Shown here one piece after another: positions 1 to 7,826 of a stretch of 19,349 bases of DNA (within the stretch, counting starts at the first letter, position 1; each line of letters starts with the position of its first letter). A model generated the notes under the pieces. That model worked only from the letters and a program-made list of their open reading frames with translations, did no database searches and was not told where the DNA came from. The DNA comes from Gemmatimonadota bacterium (GTDB lineage: Bacteria; Latescibacterota; UBA2968): the NCBI GenBank assembly GCA_002714465.1, contig PAXL01000073.1, positions 1-19,349 on the forward strand. Reading direction: 5' to 3'. The position numbers and the translations under genes were made by a program.

Positions 1-1
1 C

Positions 2-211
2 CGTCTCGGTCGCCGCAAGCCCTTCATCTCTCTAGGTTTTTTTGCCGCCGGTGTCGCCGGCCTGGGACTCGCCATGTCGCCCTCTCCGGAGTGGATGGTC
101 GTGGCGCGTTTTGTTTCGGGCATATCCGCGTGTGCTTGGGTCGCCTTCACCGTTCTCTACTCGCCCAACTCAGCACGAGAGTTTCGCCTTTACAGAACTC
201 TGCCTTCCTAA
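2..211 (+). pseudogene. MFS transporter fragment, truncated after transmembrane helix 4
   Basis: The frame open from base 2 begins with the GRR of the major facilitator motif A (loop between helices 2 and 3). It continues with a hydrophobic helix rich in Gly and Ala (helix 3), then a short loop and a second helix containing ARFVSGISACAWVAFTVLY (helix 4). After the residues YSPNSA the protein stops resembling an MFS transporter and ends at TAA 209-211 after about a dozen unrelated residues. MFS proteins normally have 12 helices, so the C-terminal two thirds are missing and no other frame downstream continues them. The 5' end lies outside the window. The stop overlaps the stop of the convergent oxygenase gene by a few bases. 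It is most likely a remnant cut by a deletion or rearrangement; a sequencing or assembly junction is the alternative. Confidence 0.65.
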
Positions 212-1179
212 AACCCAAAAGGGTCGCCCCCCTGCCACCGCTCAACAGTCTCGTCATAGAGAAACGTCAGTAGAGTGAATCGCCTCCCTGATGTCACCGG
301 CAAAACTTCGTGCAAGTGCGCACACGAGAACACCAGGGCAGAGCCTGCCGCAGGTCGGTACTTCACGTCACTGAACTCCGGAAACCGAAGCTCGCCCCCC
401 TCGTACACGTGATTCAGGTTCAGCGAGACGGCCAACCGTCTGTGTGCCGTATTCGAGCTAATATTGTCTCGATGCGTGTCGAAGAATCCAGCATCGTCGG
501 CGTTATAGCAGGCGATCTTGAATCCCTCGAATCGGTTCGGCTTGTAGATGAACGCGCGCTCAATCTCGGGCAACAGTTTCTTCCCGATCGACTGTGTCAG
601 CAGACGTATGAGCTTGGCATCTTCGACGGTGTGGTCTCTTCGGGATTTGTGCTGCTCGGAGAGCACCTCGGACCTGCCTGCAGTTGTCGACTGCTCGACA
701 CCGGTCTCCACTGCGCCACTTCGTTCCCATAGATCCATCAGAAAGTGGCACCGATCTTCGGCGAGCACACGATCCAGAATAAGCACTGGAGCCTGAGAAG
801 TCACGCTGTTGGATTGAGGTATTATGGAGATTTCGATCGCCGCGGCGATGCGATCGAAAGTCAGCTTTTCGGGCTTTACAAGGACACGAAGATTCCGATC
901 GAGAAGGCAAGATCGTGACGTGTCGCCTTCAGCGACCTCTCTATCCTCATCGATGTAGACAAGCCCAGCACCGGATTCTTCATGATTTGTGAGCACGGTA
1001 ACAACATCGCATCGATCTGCGAAAGTCTTTATCAGATCCTTCTGCTCGGACTCTAGACTAGACCCCATAAACAGGAGAACCGGTCGCCCCCCGACCCGCG
1101 AGTAGAGGTGCGACTTCTTTCCGTTCAGTTCCGGAAGTACAAAATCCGGGAACCGGTCGCCTGGTTCGAGATCTCTCAT
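208..1179 (-). CDS. Redoxin-like / 2OG-Fe(II) oxygenase fusion protein
   Basis: The 323-residue protein has two parts. Residues 1-120 resemble the AhpC/TSA thioredoxin fold (GDRFPDFVLPELNGK, then VLLFMGSS). The usual peroxidatic Cys after the first strand is absent, because the strand runs into FMGSS, so peroxidase activity is unlikely. Residues 130-310 form a prolyl-4-hydroxylase-type double-stranded beta helix. Its iron ligands are H236 and D238 (THRD) and H290 (HEVLPV), and R300, ten residues after H290, fits the 2-oxoglutarate-binding position. From general knowledge this two-domain architecture is a recurring family, and its substrate is unknown. The gene is monocistronic and divergent from the membrane protein at 1370, with about 190 nt between the starts. 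No clear Shine-Dalgarno sequence precedes the ATG. Catalysis as a dioxygenase is a family inference. Confidence 0.9.
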   Translation of the reverse strand: MRDLEPGDRFPDFVLPELNGKKSHLYSRVGGRPVLLFMGSSLESEQKDLIKTFADRCDVVTVLTNHEESGAGLVYIDEDREVAEGDTSRSCLLDRNLRVLVKPEKLTFDRIAAAIEISIIPQSNSVTSQAPVLILDRVLAEDRCHFLMDLWERSGAVETGVEQSTTAGRSEVLSEQHKSRRDHTVEDAKLIRLLTQSIGKKLLPEIERAFIYKPNRFEGFKIACYNADDAGFFDTHRDNISSNTAHRRLAVSLNLNHVYEGGELRFPEFSDVKYRPAAGSALVFSCAHLHEVLPVTSGRRFTLLTFLYDETVERWQGGDPFGF

Positions 1180-1369
1180 GGCGACAAGATAGACCCAAAG
1201 GAGCTTGCAACACGCGCAAAAAAAAACAGGCGTCCTAAGTGAAACGGAGCATATAGGTCTTTGTACAAGCCCCCGATCTGATGCACTTTCGCCGAACCTC
1301 GACGCTCAACACTGCACCCGAAGCTCAGCGACTGGTGCTCGAGTTCATCCGGGTGTATTTTCACGCGCC

Positions 1370-3355
1370 ATGGCTGCCCTTCCAGACTCTGCCACCCGAC
1401 GCGTTCCCCAGCGTGTAACGCTCCGGAGTGTATTCGTCGGCCTGCTCGTGGTCGTCTCCGTGAACACGTGGCCGATCTACGGCCTCTATGTCATCCACAT
1501 CAACCAGATGGTCTTTAGCTACATGGCCATGGCGTTGATGATCCCCTTCTTTCTTCTCTCGCTCGGCGTCAACGTCACCCTTCGGCGCTTCAGACCCTCT
1601 TGGTCGCTCAGTTCGCTCGAGATGGTCGTGGTTTTCTCCATGGGCCTTGTGGGCTCTCTGTTCCCACTGATGAACTTCACGGGCCTAATCATGGGCCACA
1701 TGGCCACCCCCTACTACTTCGCATCACCCGAAAATCAATGGGCCGATCTGTTGCACCCACATCTTCCCGCCTGGCTCTTTCCCGACGACTTGGACGGCGC
1801 AATGCGCCTCTTCTTCGAAGGCATGCCACACGAGCGACCAATCCCTTGGGATGTCTGGATCATGCCGGTCTTTTGGTGGTTTGCTTTTGCGGCTGCAATC
1901 ACGGGAACATCCCTCTGCATCGCGGTCCTCCTCCGGAAGCAGTGGGCGGAAACCGAGCGCCTCCCTTTCCCTGCCGTGCAGGTAGCGCTTGAAATGACAC
2001 GCGAGCCCGAAGACAGCCTCTGGCCCCCCCTCGTCAACAACCGTGCCTTCTGGATCGGACTTGCCATACCCGTCTTCATCATATCCTGGAACTGCTTCGG
2101 CTATTTCATGCCGGATCTACCACGCATCCCGGTGACACGCGCAGGAGGTGGCGTAACCTACCTTCACATCAGCCGCTACATACCCGATCGACTGCTCTAC
2201 ATAGGGATCAACTTCTTCATCATGGGCTTCGCTTATTGGACGAACCTCGAGGTCCTGTTTTCGATCTGGGTTTTCTACTTCTTCGTCGTAATCGAGATCG
2301 GTCTTTTCAATCGTCTGGGGTTCGACATCGGCTCCCCGGGTTTGTGGTCATCCGCCCATCCAGCGAACGCGTGGCAGGCCTTCGGAGCTTTGACCTTCAT
2401 GCTCTGCTGGAGTCTCTGGATCGGTCGATCACATCTCCGATCAATCTGGCACACCATCGCTCGCTCACGCGAAAACAGGACCATCGATGACAGTGACGAG
2501 CTTTTCAGCTATCGCACCGCCGCGATCGGTCTCAGCGTGGGACTCGCCTTTATCGTGGGGTGGCTGTATGCGTCGGGTATGGAGCTTATCGTCATCCTGC
2601 CGTTTCTGTTCGGCATGTTCATCCTCTATGTAGGCATTGCCCGTGTCATCGCCGAAACGGGGCTCGTCTACCTGCGAGGCTCAGTCATGCCACCGACGTT
2701 TGCACTCTTCTCGCTCGGCTCCGGTGCCATCGGGCCTTCCTCAATGGTTACCTTCGCGAACTCTTTCGCATACTTCACAGACGCCAAGAGCCTCGCAACG
2801 GCGAGTTCTGTGCATATCTGCTGGCTTGCTGCCGCCGTACGAGGAAGCAAGAAAGCCTTTACGGGTGCACTACTAGCAGCGGGAGCCGCGGCTGCAGTTA
2901 CCTCTGTCGCTTTCACGCTATACCTTGGCTACGAACATGGGGCATACAACTTCCGAGCTTTCGAATTCCGAACACATCCCCACATTTTCACATATTTCGT
3001 TCGCAAGTCTGAGGAGTCGCTTCCGCCTGACTGGTGGCGTCTCGCCTTCTACGCGATCGGCATTGTGGCCATGGCCCTGCTCACGCTTGCCAGATATCAC
3101 TTCTCGTGGTGGCCCGTTCATCCGATCGGCTTCGCTATAATGGAAACCTTCGCAGTCCGAGGAACTATCTTCACGATCTTCATCGTCTGGCTCGCGAAGT
3201 CTCTGATCTTCCGAATCGGCGGGATCGCTCTATACAGAAGAGGCCAGCCATTCTTTCTCGGCATCCTAGCAGGCTTCGTCATCGGAGTCGCCATATCCGC
3301 CATGGTCGACGTCATCTGGTTCCCCGGTGAGGGCCATTCGGTCCACCACTGGTAG
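1370..3355 (+). CDS. OPT-like multi-pass membrane protein (DUF6785/DUF6784 family)
   Basis: A 661-residue, strongly hydrophobic protein with roughly a dozen or more transmembrane segments. Landmarks are an ERLPFPAVQVALEM motif after the fourth or fifth helix, an ARVIAETGLVYLRG motif in the middle, and a C-terminal block starting FSWWPVHPIGFAIMETFAVRG and continuing through RRGQPFFLGILAGF. These match my recollection of the DUF6785 and DUF6784 domains, which look distantly related to oligopeptide transporters; transport is inferred and the substrate is unknown. The frame stays open upstream to an ATG at 1205. I prefer the ATG at 1370 because the extra 55 residues are Ser/Thr/Arg-rich and unlike the family. 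It also leaves 190 nt of divergent intergenic space, against 25 nt for the longer form. No strong Shine-Dalgarno supports either start. Confidence 0.85.
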   Translation: MAALPDSATRRVPQRVTLRSVFVGLLVVVSVNTWPIYGLYVIHINQMVFSYMAMALMIPFFLLSLGVNVTLRRFRPSWSLSSLEMVVVFSMGLVGSLFPLMNFTGLIMGHMATPYYFASPENQWADLLHPHLPAWLFPDDLDGAMRLFFEGMPHERPIPWDVWIMPVFWWFAFAAAITGTSLCIAVLLRKQWAETERLPFPAVQVALEMTREPEDSLWPPLVNNRAFWIGLAIPVFIISWNCFGYFMPDLPRIPVTRAGGGVTYLHISRYIPDRLLYIGINFFIMGFAYWTNLEVLFSIWVFYFFVVIEIGLFNRLGFDIGSPGLWSSAHPANAWQAFGALTFMLCWSLWIGRSHLRSIWHTIARSRENRTIDDSDELFSYRTAAIGLSVGLAFIVGWLYASGMELIVILPFLFGMFILYVGIARVIAETGLVYLRGSVMPPTFALFSLGSGAIGPSSMVTFANSFAYFTDAKSLATASSVHICWLAAAVRGSKKAFTGALLAAGAAAAVTSVAFTLYLGYEHGAYNFRAFEFRTHPHIFTYFVRKSEESLPPDWWRLAFYAIGIVAMALLTLARYHFSWWPVHPIGFAIMETFAVRGTIFTIFIVWLAKSLIFRIGGIALYRRGQPFFLGILAGFVIGVAISAMVDVIWFPGEGHSVHHW

Positions 3356-3649
3356 CTCTGAAGAAGAACCTGAATGTTCACGCTCAAACAGTGGCCTCAA
3401 AGAATAAAGGCCGCGGCATCCGAGGATTCAGAAATGCTCGCGCTTCTCTGATTCTACTAGTGGAATCTGTTCGCGGAGGTGTCGCTGGGACCTAGAGTCG
3501 CGATTCGATGGACGAAATGTGGAGATGGTATTAGGGGATTCAGGATCCGGACAACGGCAGAATTTCCCTCTTCGAAAGCAATGCCGAGGCCTGTCTGTCG
3601 CGGATGAGGTCCTTCCTCAATGACAGCTAATTTATAATTTAGAAATAAT
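3356..3649. other. Convergent intergenic region without recognisable genes
   Basis: This gap lies between the 3' ends of the membrane protein gene (plus) and the PurF-type gene (minus). I see no convincing ORF, tRNA or mobile element. A weak stem is possible at 3393-3412 (GGCCT with AGGCC across a 10-nt A-rich loop) but no T-run follows, so it is not a good terminator. An AT-rich imperfect palindrome sits at about 3627-3643, just after the PurF stop on the minus strand. No efficient intrinsic terminator was identified for either gene. Confidence 0.6.
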
Positions 3650-5263
3650 CTACGCGTAAGTGCGACCCGTCACACCCTCCTCCTGGTTCTTCCTCGCCCG
3701 ACGCATAAGCCTGTTTCCCCAGGAGGTTGGGTATTTCGACGTCACACACCCCACACACAGCGAGTCCTGCTCTACATCGATTGCCGAACCGAGCGCCGAG
3801 ACGGGCAAATACTTGATGCTGTCTACACCCAGGGAGCCGGCCATCTTCTTCAGCATCTCGGGTGTCGGATCCCCTTTGTATCGCTGGGTCGCGTATTTCG
3901 GGGCGTGAAGCTCGTCCAAGGTCGACATATCGATTCCGTAAAAGCACGGTCCCACGATCGGGGGACACGCAACCCGGACGTGCACTTCTTCCGCGCCCTC
4001 CGCTTTAACCTGCTTCACTAGGGTCTTCAGCGTCGTTGATCGAACAATCGAATCCTCAATCAGAAAGACACGCTGACCGTTCAGTAGTGACCTCACGGTC
4101 GTATACTTGCTCTTTGCACTCTTCTCACGCGTACGAACAGGCTGGATAAACGTACGCCCCACATACCGGTTCCGGATCACGCCTTCCATACAAGGCATAC
4201 CCATGTTGAACGCGTAGGCATCTGCTGCCGCCTTCGCCGTATCAGGAACGGGAACGACGATACAAGTGTCGTCCACCTCCTGGTCTTCCATCTCCGCCAA
4301 GATCCGTCCCGATCGCGCTCGGGCGTGATACACGCCCTTGTAATCAATCTCGCTCGCCACATTCGAGAAGTAGACCCATTCGAAGAAACACCGAGCCTTC
4401 TTCTCGCTCTTGGCAAACCGTTCGATCCTCAGCTTCCCGTCTTCGACGATCGCCATCTGTCCTGGCTCGAGATGATGGATCTCGTTAAGTCCAAGGTTCC
4501 GGAGCGCCACGGATTCGTTCGCCGCGGCGAACAGCCGTCCATTCGTCGCCCACGCCATGGGCCGAAACCCGAGGGGGTCTCGCGAAACAAACATGCGACC
4601 GAACGCGTCCATGAAAGCGATGTTGAACGCCCCGTCGAAGTCACGGCTGATACTGGCCATCATTTTTGCGAGATCAGGCCGACGCTCACCGCGCAAACGA
4701 TAGGCGAGCGTATGCATGATGATCTCTGTATCCGTGTTCAGCGTGAAGTGATACCCTCGCTTCGAAAGTAGCCGTTCTCTCAGCTGCGTATAGTTCGCGA
4801 TGTTCCCGTTGAACGCGAGCGCGAACCACTTCCAGAGCCGTCCATGTTTCCGCTCGAAAGGCTGCGCATACTGTTCATCGTCTTCCTCTCCGCTCGTCGC
4901 ATACCGAGTGTGGCCGATCGCGGCTCGACCTGCGTGTTCGCTGACAATCGACTCATGCTTTCCCGTATGCGAAATCCGCATTGCCTCCGAGACCGTTCCC
5001 ACATCCTTGTATGTCTTCAGGATCTGGCTGCGATCCGGATCGTAGCTGGTAAACCCACTCGCAAGCTGACCCCGATTCTGAAGATCCAGCAGCATCGACG
5101 TTATCGGGCCGGCTACGTTATCCATCTTCACCGTAGCATCACCGTTCCCGTTGAACGGCTCATCCAGCCAGCACAGCGCGGCTAGTCCACACTCGTGTTT
5201 GGGGTCGTCGGAATAGGATGCTTTCTGCATAGGGCGACCGGGCATCTTCTTGCTTGAGTTCAT
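3650..5263 (-). CDS. purF: Amidophosphoribosyltransferase (PurF type, Fe-S family)
   Basis: PurF transfers glutamine-derived ammonia to PRPP, the first committed step of purine synthesis in the cytoplasm. The 537-residue protein has an Ntn-type class II glutaminase domain with nucleophile C25 (HECGLAAL), R119 (GHTRYATSG), FNGN at 151-154 and NTDTE at 176-180. A phosphoribosyltransferase domain follows, with the flexible loop around 367-390 and the PRPP loop LIEDSIVRSTT at 401-411. Four Cys at the Bacillus-type [4Fe-4S] positions are present: C292, C440, C503 and C506. C25 implies removal of a propeptide of up to 24 residues; in-frame ATGs at M7 and M12 would give a propeptide closer to the 11 residues known from Bacillus, and no Shine-Dalgarno decides the start. 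The usual PRPP loop is DDSIVRGTT, so E403 and S409 are departures. The gene starts 5 nt after the isomerase stop, in a catabolic cluster, which is odd for purF; a paralogue with a different acceptor is possible. Confidence 0.85.
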   Translation of the reverse strand: MNSSKKMPGRPMQKASYSDDPKHECGLAALCWLDEPFNGNGDATVKMDNVAGPITSMLLDLQNRGQLASGFTSYDPDRSQILKTYKDVGTVSEAMRISHTGKHESIVSEHAGRAAIGHTRYATSGEEDDEQYAQPFERKHGRLWKWFALAFNGNIANYTQLRERLLSKRGYHFTLNTDTEIIMHTLAYRLRGERRPDLAKMMASISRDFDGAFNIAFMDAFGRMFVSRDPLGFRPMAWATNGRLFAAANESVALRNLGLNEIHHLEPGQMAIVEDGKLRIERFAKSEKKARCFFEWVYFSNVASEIDYKGVYHARARSGRILAEMEDQEVDDTCIVVPVPDTAKAAADAYAFNMGMPCMEGVIRNRYVGRTFIQPVRTREKSAKSKYTTVRSLLNGQRVFLIEDSIVRSTTLKTLVKQVKAEGAEEVHVRVACPPIVGPCFYGIDMSTLDELHAPKYATQRYKGDPTPEMLKKMAGSLGVDSIKYLPVSALGSAIDVEQDSLCVGCVTSKYPTSWGNRLMRRARKNQEEGVTGRTYA

Positions 5264-5268
5264 TGGAA

Positions 5269-6087
5269 TTAGCTGTCGATCACTTCGAGTGTTGCGTCAC
5301 GAAGCTCTTCGATCCGTGACCAGACATCATCCGCATCCTGATAGATTAGAGACATGGGACCGTCGAACCCAGATTCGACGGCCTGCTTGACGTGGTGTTT
5401 ATATGTTTCGCAGTCCATCACACCATCCACGTAGTCAGCCTTCGCGTGGATCGAGTTGGCCTTGGGCAACACCGCCGCCAGATCCTCCGACCGAGAATCG
5501 GCCGGAAAGTTCCCAAAGTCCGCACACAGACCCACCTCGTCACCGCACTTCTCGAGAATCTCGAGACAGGTCTCGGGGCGAGCAGCAAGCCGCTTGAAAT
5601 TCTCCGTGAGCGCCACGACACCTTTCGCGCTCGCATAGTCTGCGAGTGACCTGAGCCCCGTGACCGACAAACCGACCGATTCCGAACTCGCTTCAGCATC
5701 CCCGGCAATGATCCTCACGTGGCCTGCACCGAGTCTCGCCGCCACATTGATCCAGCCGCGAATCGTCTCGAAATCCGCCTCACGCTCGCTCACATCTTCG
5801 GCCGTGATGTCCCCGGTGTCGATCAGCACGCTGAAGAGCTCCACACCCGCGGCCGAAATCGCCGCTTTAAGCCTCTGCAGGTATTCCTGGTCCACCCGGG
5901 GAAAGTGGAAGTGACAGAGCTCGATCGTCCCGATCCGGTGCTTCACCGACTCCGCCGGCACCTCGAGCAGCTCGATCTCCTCCGCCTCATCGCTCCGGTT
6001 GGTGTAGCCTCCGCTCCCATCTGGATCGTACCACGCCTTACCCAGCAACGTGTGCAAACTCCAACTAGAAATCGAAAGTCTGGGCAT
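5269..6087 (-). CDS. Sugar phosphate isomerase/epimerase-like TIM-barrel protein
   Basis: A 272-residue protein of the xylose-isomerase-like (AP endonuclease 2) TIM-barrel family, which isomerises or epimerises sugars and ketoacids using a divalent metal. Visible motifs are ELCHFHFP near residue 56, TENF with probable metal ligand E162, CADFGNFP with D190, and SIHAK with H214. The fourth ligand, usually Glu in a SIEYE-like motif on the last strand, falls on MSLIYQ (I248), so the metal site looks altered. The start ATG at 6087 is chosen because MPRLSISSWSL is the typical N-terminus of the family and GGGGA lies about 6 nt upstream. A longer frame to 6390 would overlap the upstream gene by 250 nt and adds low-complexity residues. 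It lies between the beta-helix gene (53-nt gap) and the PurF gene (5-nt gap). The substrate cannot be told. Confidence 0.85.
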   Translation of the reverse strand: MPRLSISSWSLHTLLGKAWYDPDGSGGYTNRSDEAEEIELLEVPAESVKHRIGTIELCHFHFPRVDQEYLQRLKAAISAAGVELFSVLIDTGDITAEDVSEREADFETIRGWINVAARLGAGHVRIIAGDAEASSESVGLSVTGLRSLADYASAKGVVALTENFKRLAARPETCLEILEKCGDEVGLCADFGNFPADSRSEDLAAVLPKANSIHAKADYVDGVMDCETYKHHVKQAVESGFDGPMSLIYQDADDVWSRIEELRDATLEVIDS

Positions 6088-6140
6088 CAAGGTCCCCAAC
6101 AGATAATGGTCATTAACTAATAAATTAATGCTTCTCAGCT

Positions 6141-7706
6141 CTATAGCTGGTGTGCTTTCCCCACCGCCTCCACCGCATCTCTCCCCATCCGCTCCTCTAG
6201 CTGCGCGTAGTATAGACTCCGCGGCTCGACGTGCTCCCCGTGCGACTCCCAATACCCATTTGCCCTCTCGTGCCACCCCGTAGCCCTCTCGGCAACACAT
6301 CCGATAGCATAGTTCTGCGTGGTCGGAGGCTTCTGACACACGATCGAGTCGGCTTCGCAGTTCCAAAGCACTTTTAGCGCTCCCGCCCAACCGTGCCCTG
6401 TCCCCGAATCCTGTCGATCCTGCACGTTGATTGCGTTACCTTCGACACGCACGTTGTCGAAAAGCGTCCCGACGGACCAGCGATGATGGGGCCCAGTATC
6501 GGAGAAAGCGTTCTCCGCCACGCAGTCGACAAACGCATTCGGACCAGGGGCCCGCGCGTGCAGTACGTAGTCGTGGCGACCTCTCCGTGTCCGGCATCGT
6601 TGAACAAGGTTCATCTGACCAGCGATCGCGAATGAGTATCGGCGCCCCCCCGTAACCCGAGAAACAGGGTCCAAACACGAGCAGTCCTGGACAGTAAAGC
6701 GGTGCGCGTCAGGCAGAAGATAAACACAACTGTAGGCGAAGTGCACGGAAGTCACATCCCGAACCCAACCATCGCGCGCGTGATTGATCGTGATCAGATT
6801 CCACGCGTGTTCCTCGTCTGCGAACTCACCCTCGCGACGCTTATCAAGCGTCGCTTTGTCATACTCACTGATCCCTCGCAGATTTTCAATCCCTACACGT
6901 TCGATCCGACCGAAATCCTGATAGCGATAAACTGTTCCGCCTCCGTAGATATCTTCAATAGCTTGGACCAACGGCGCATCAACAGTTAGAACATCCCCGT
7001 CAATCACAACCACCTTTCGTCGGAACAGCATATCATATTTTCCTGGTTCCCACTGCCGCGTCTTACGAGCCTTCGGATTGATTGTCGGCTGGCCTTCGAT
7101 CCGATCCATTCCGATCGCTGATATCCAAGCGGCCGTGCTGGGACGATGAACTATGACCTCGTCCCCCACCGAAAAAACATCCGTCGATGTCAACCGGAAT
7201 GAATGGCTCCCAACAGCAACGTATGGATCAACAATTGTGGCCCGGTGCTCTGCAATGCCTTTCGACTCGGAGTAATCGATCTGTTCGAGACCCCGGGGAA
7301 CCGGCTCACGCACTCCCCCAATCTCGATCAAAGACCGCTTACCTCTCCCCATCGCCACGAGAGTCGTACCGTCTTCCCCTTGACCTTCGCCTCGGAGAAT
7401 GATCCCGTTTGAGAGGATCCTGATCGACTTTTCAATCCTGTATGTACCCTTCTTCAGAAGAACAACACCCTTAAAACCACGATTGTCTTCAGACATCGCA
7501 GCAACTCGGTTTATGGCCGCCTGAATGCGATCCCCGTCGTCTCCCAACTCATTTGGCAGAAGCACTTCCAAAACGTCCACATTGGGAATCTCGACTCCAC
7601 CACCTTGATAACCGCAATTCGAGAAGTCCGGTATCTTGTTGCCCTTATCGTCAGCTTTATATTCAAGCTGCCCGTCGTTGATAGACACTGCTTTGGATGA
7701 ATTCAT
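6141..7706 (-). CDS. Pectate-lyase-like right-handed beta-helix protein
   Basis: A 521-residue protein whose N-terminal third matches the pectate lyase superfamily (Pfam Pectate_lyase_3 type). It has GDDGDRIQAAINRV at 55-68, GVVLLKKGTYRI at 80-91 and GIILRGEGQGEDGTTLV at 101-117. The rest carries repeating short strands with conserved Asn, Cys and His typical of parallel beta-helix coils, then GTGHGWAGALKVLWNCEA near the C-terminus. Such proteins usually cleave or bind acidic polysaccharides, and the exact reaction cannot be read off. Unlike most relatives there is no signal peptide: the N-terminus MNSSKAVSINDGQLEYKADD is hydrophilic and an in-frame stop lies about 45 nt upstream. The best purine stretch (GAGGAA) is about 18 nt from the ATG, so the start is weakly supported. 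It lies 120 nt downstream of the dehydratase gene, in the same direction. Confidence 0.8.
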   Translation of the reverse strand: MNSSKAVSINDGQLEYKADDKGNKIPDFSNCGYQGGGVEIPNVDVLEVLLPNELGDDGDRIQAAINRVAAMSEDNRGFKGVVLLKKGTYRIEKSIRILSNGIILRGEGQGEDGTTLVAMGRGKRSLIEIGGVREPVPRGLEQIDYSESKGIAEHRATIVDPYVAVGSHSFRLTSTDVFSVGDEVIVHRPSTAAWISAIGMDRIEGQPTINPKARKTRQWEPGKYDMLFRRKVVVIDGDVLTVDAPLVQAIEDIYGGGTVYRYQDFGRIERVGIENLRGISEYDKATLDKRREGEFADEEHAWNLITINHARDGWVRDVTSVHFAYSCVYLLPDAHRFTVQDCSCLDPVSRVTGGRRYSFAIAGQMNLVQRCRTRRGRHDYVLHARAPGPNAFVDCVAENAFSDTGPHHRWSVGTLFDNVRVEGNAINVQDRQDSGTGHGWAGALKVLWNCEADSIVCQKPPTTQNYAIGCVAERATGWHERANGYWESHGEHVEPRSLYYAQLEERMGRDAVEAVGKAHQL

Positions 7707-7826
7707 AGTGTACAGTTCTAAAAGTTCCTCAATAAACCAATCAGGCTAAGCGCCAGATCTATCCTGATCAAATCCACAAAAAACCAGAAACTCCAAATCT
7801 GGACAGCCTCAAGCAGAAGCAGGACG

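Noticed and set aside
6088..6390. N-terminal extension of the TIM-barrel isomerase
   Set aside because: The extension overlaps the beta-helix gene by 250 nt, is not family-like, and the ATG at 6087 has a good ribosome binding site.
5230..7706. Shared N-terminus MNSSK in the beta-helix and PurF-type proteins
   Set aside because: The similarity is only five residues with different codons and dissimilar flanks, so it is most likely chance.
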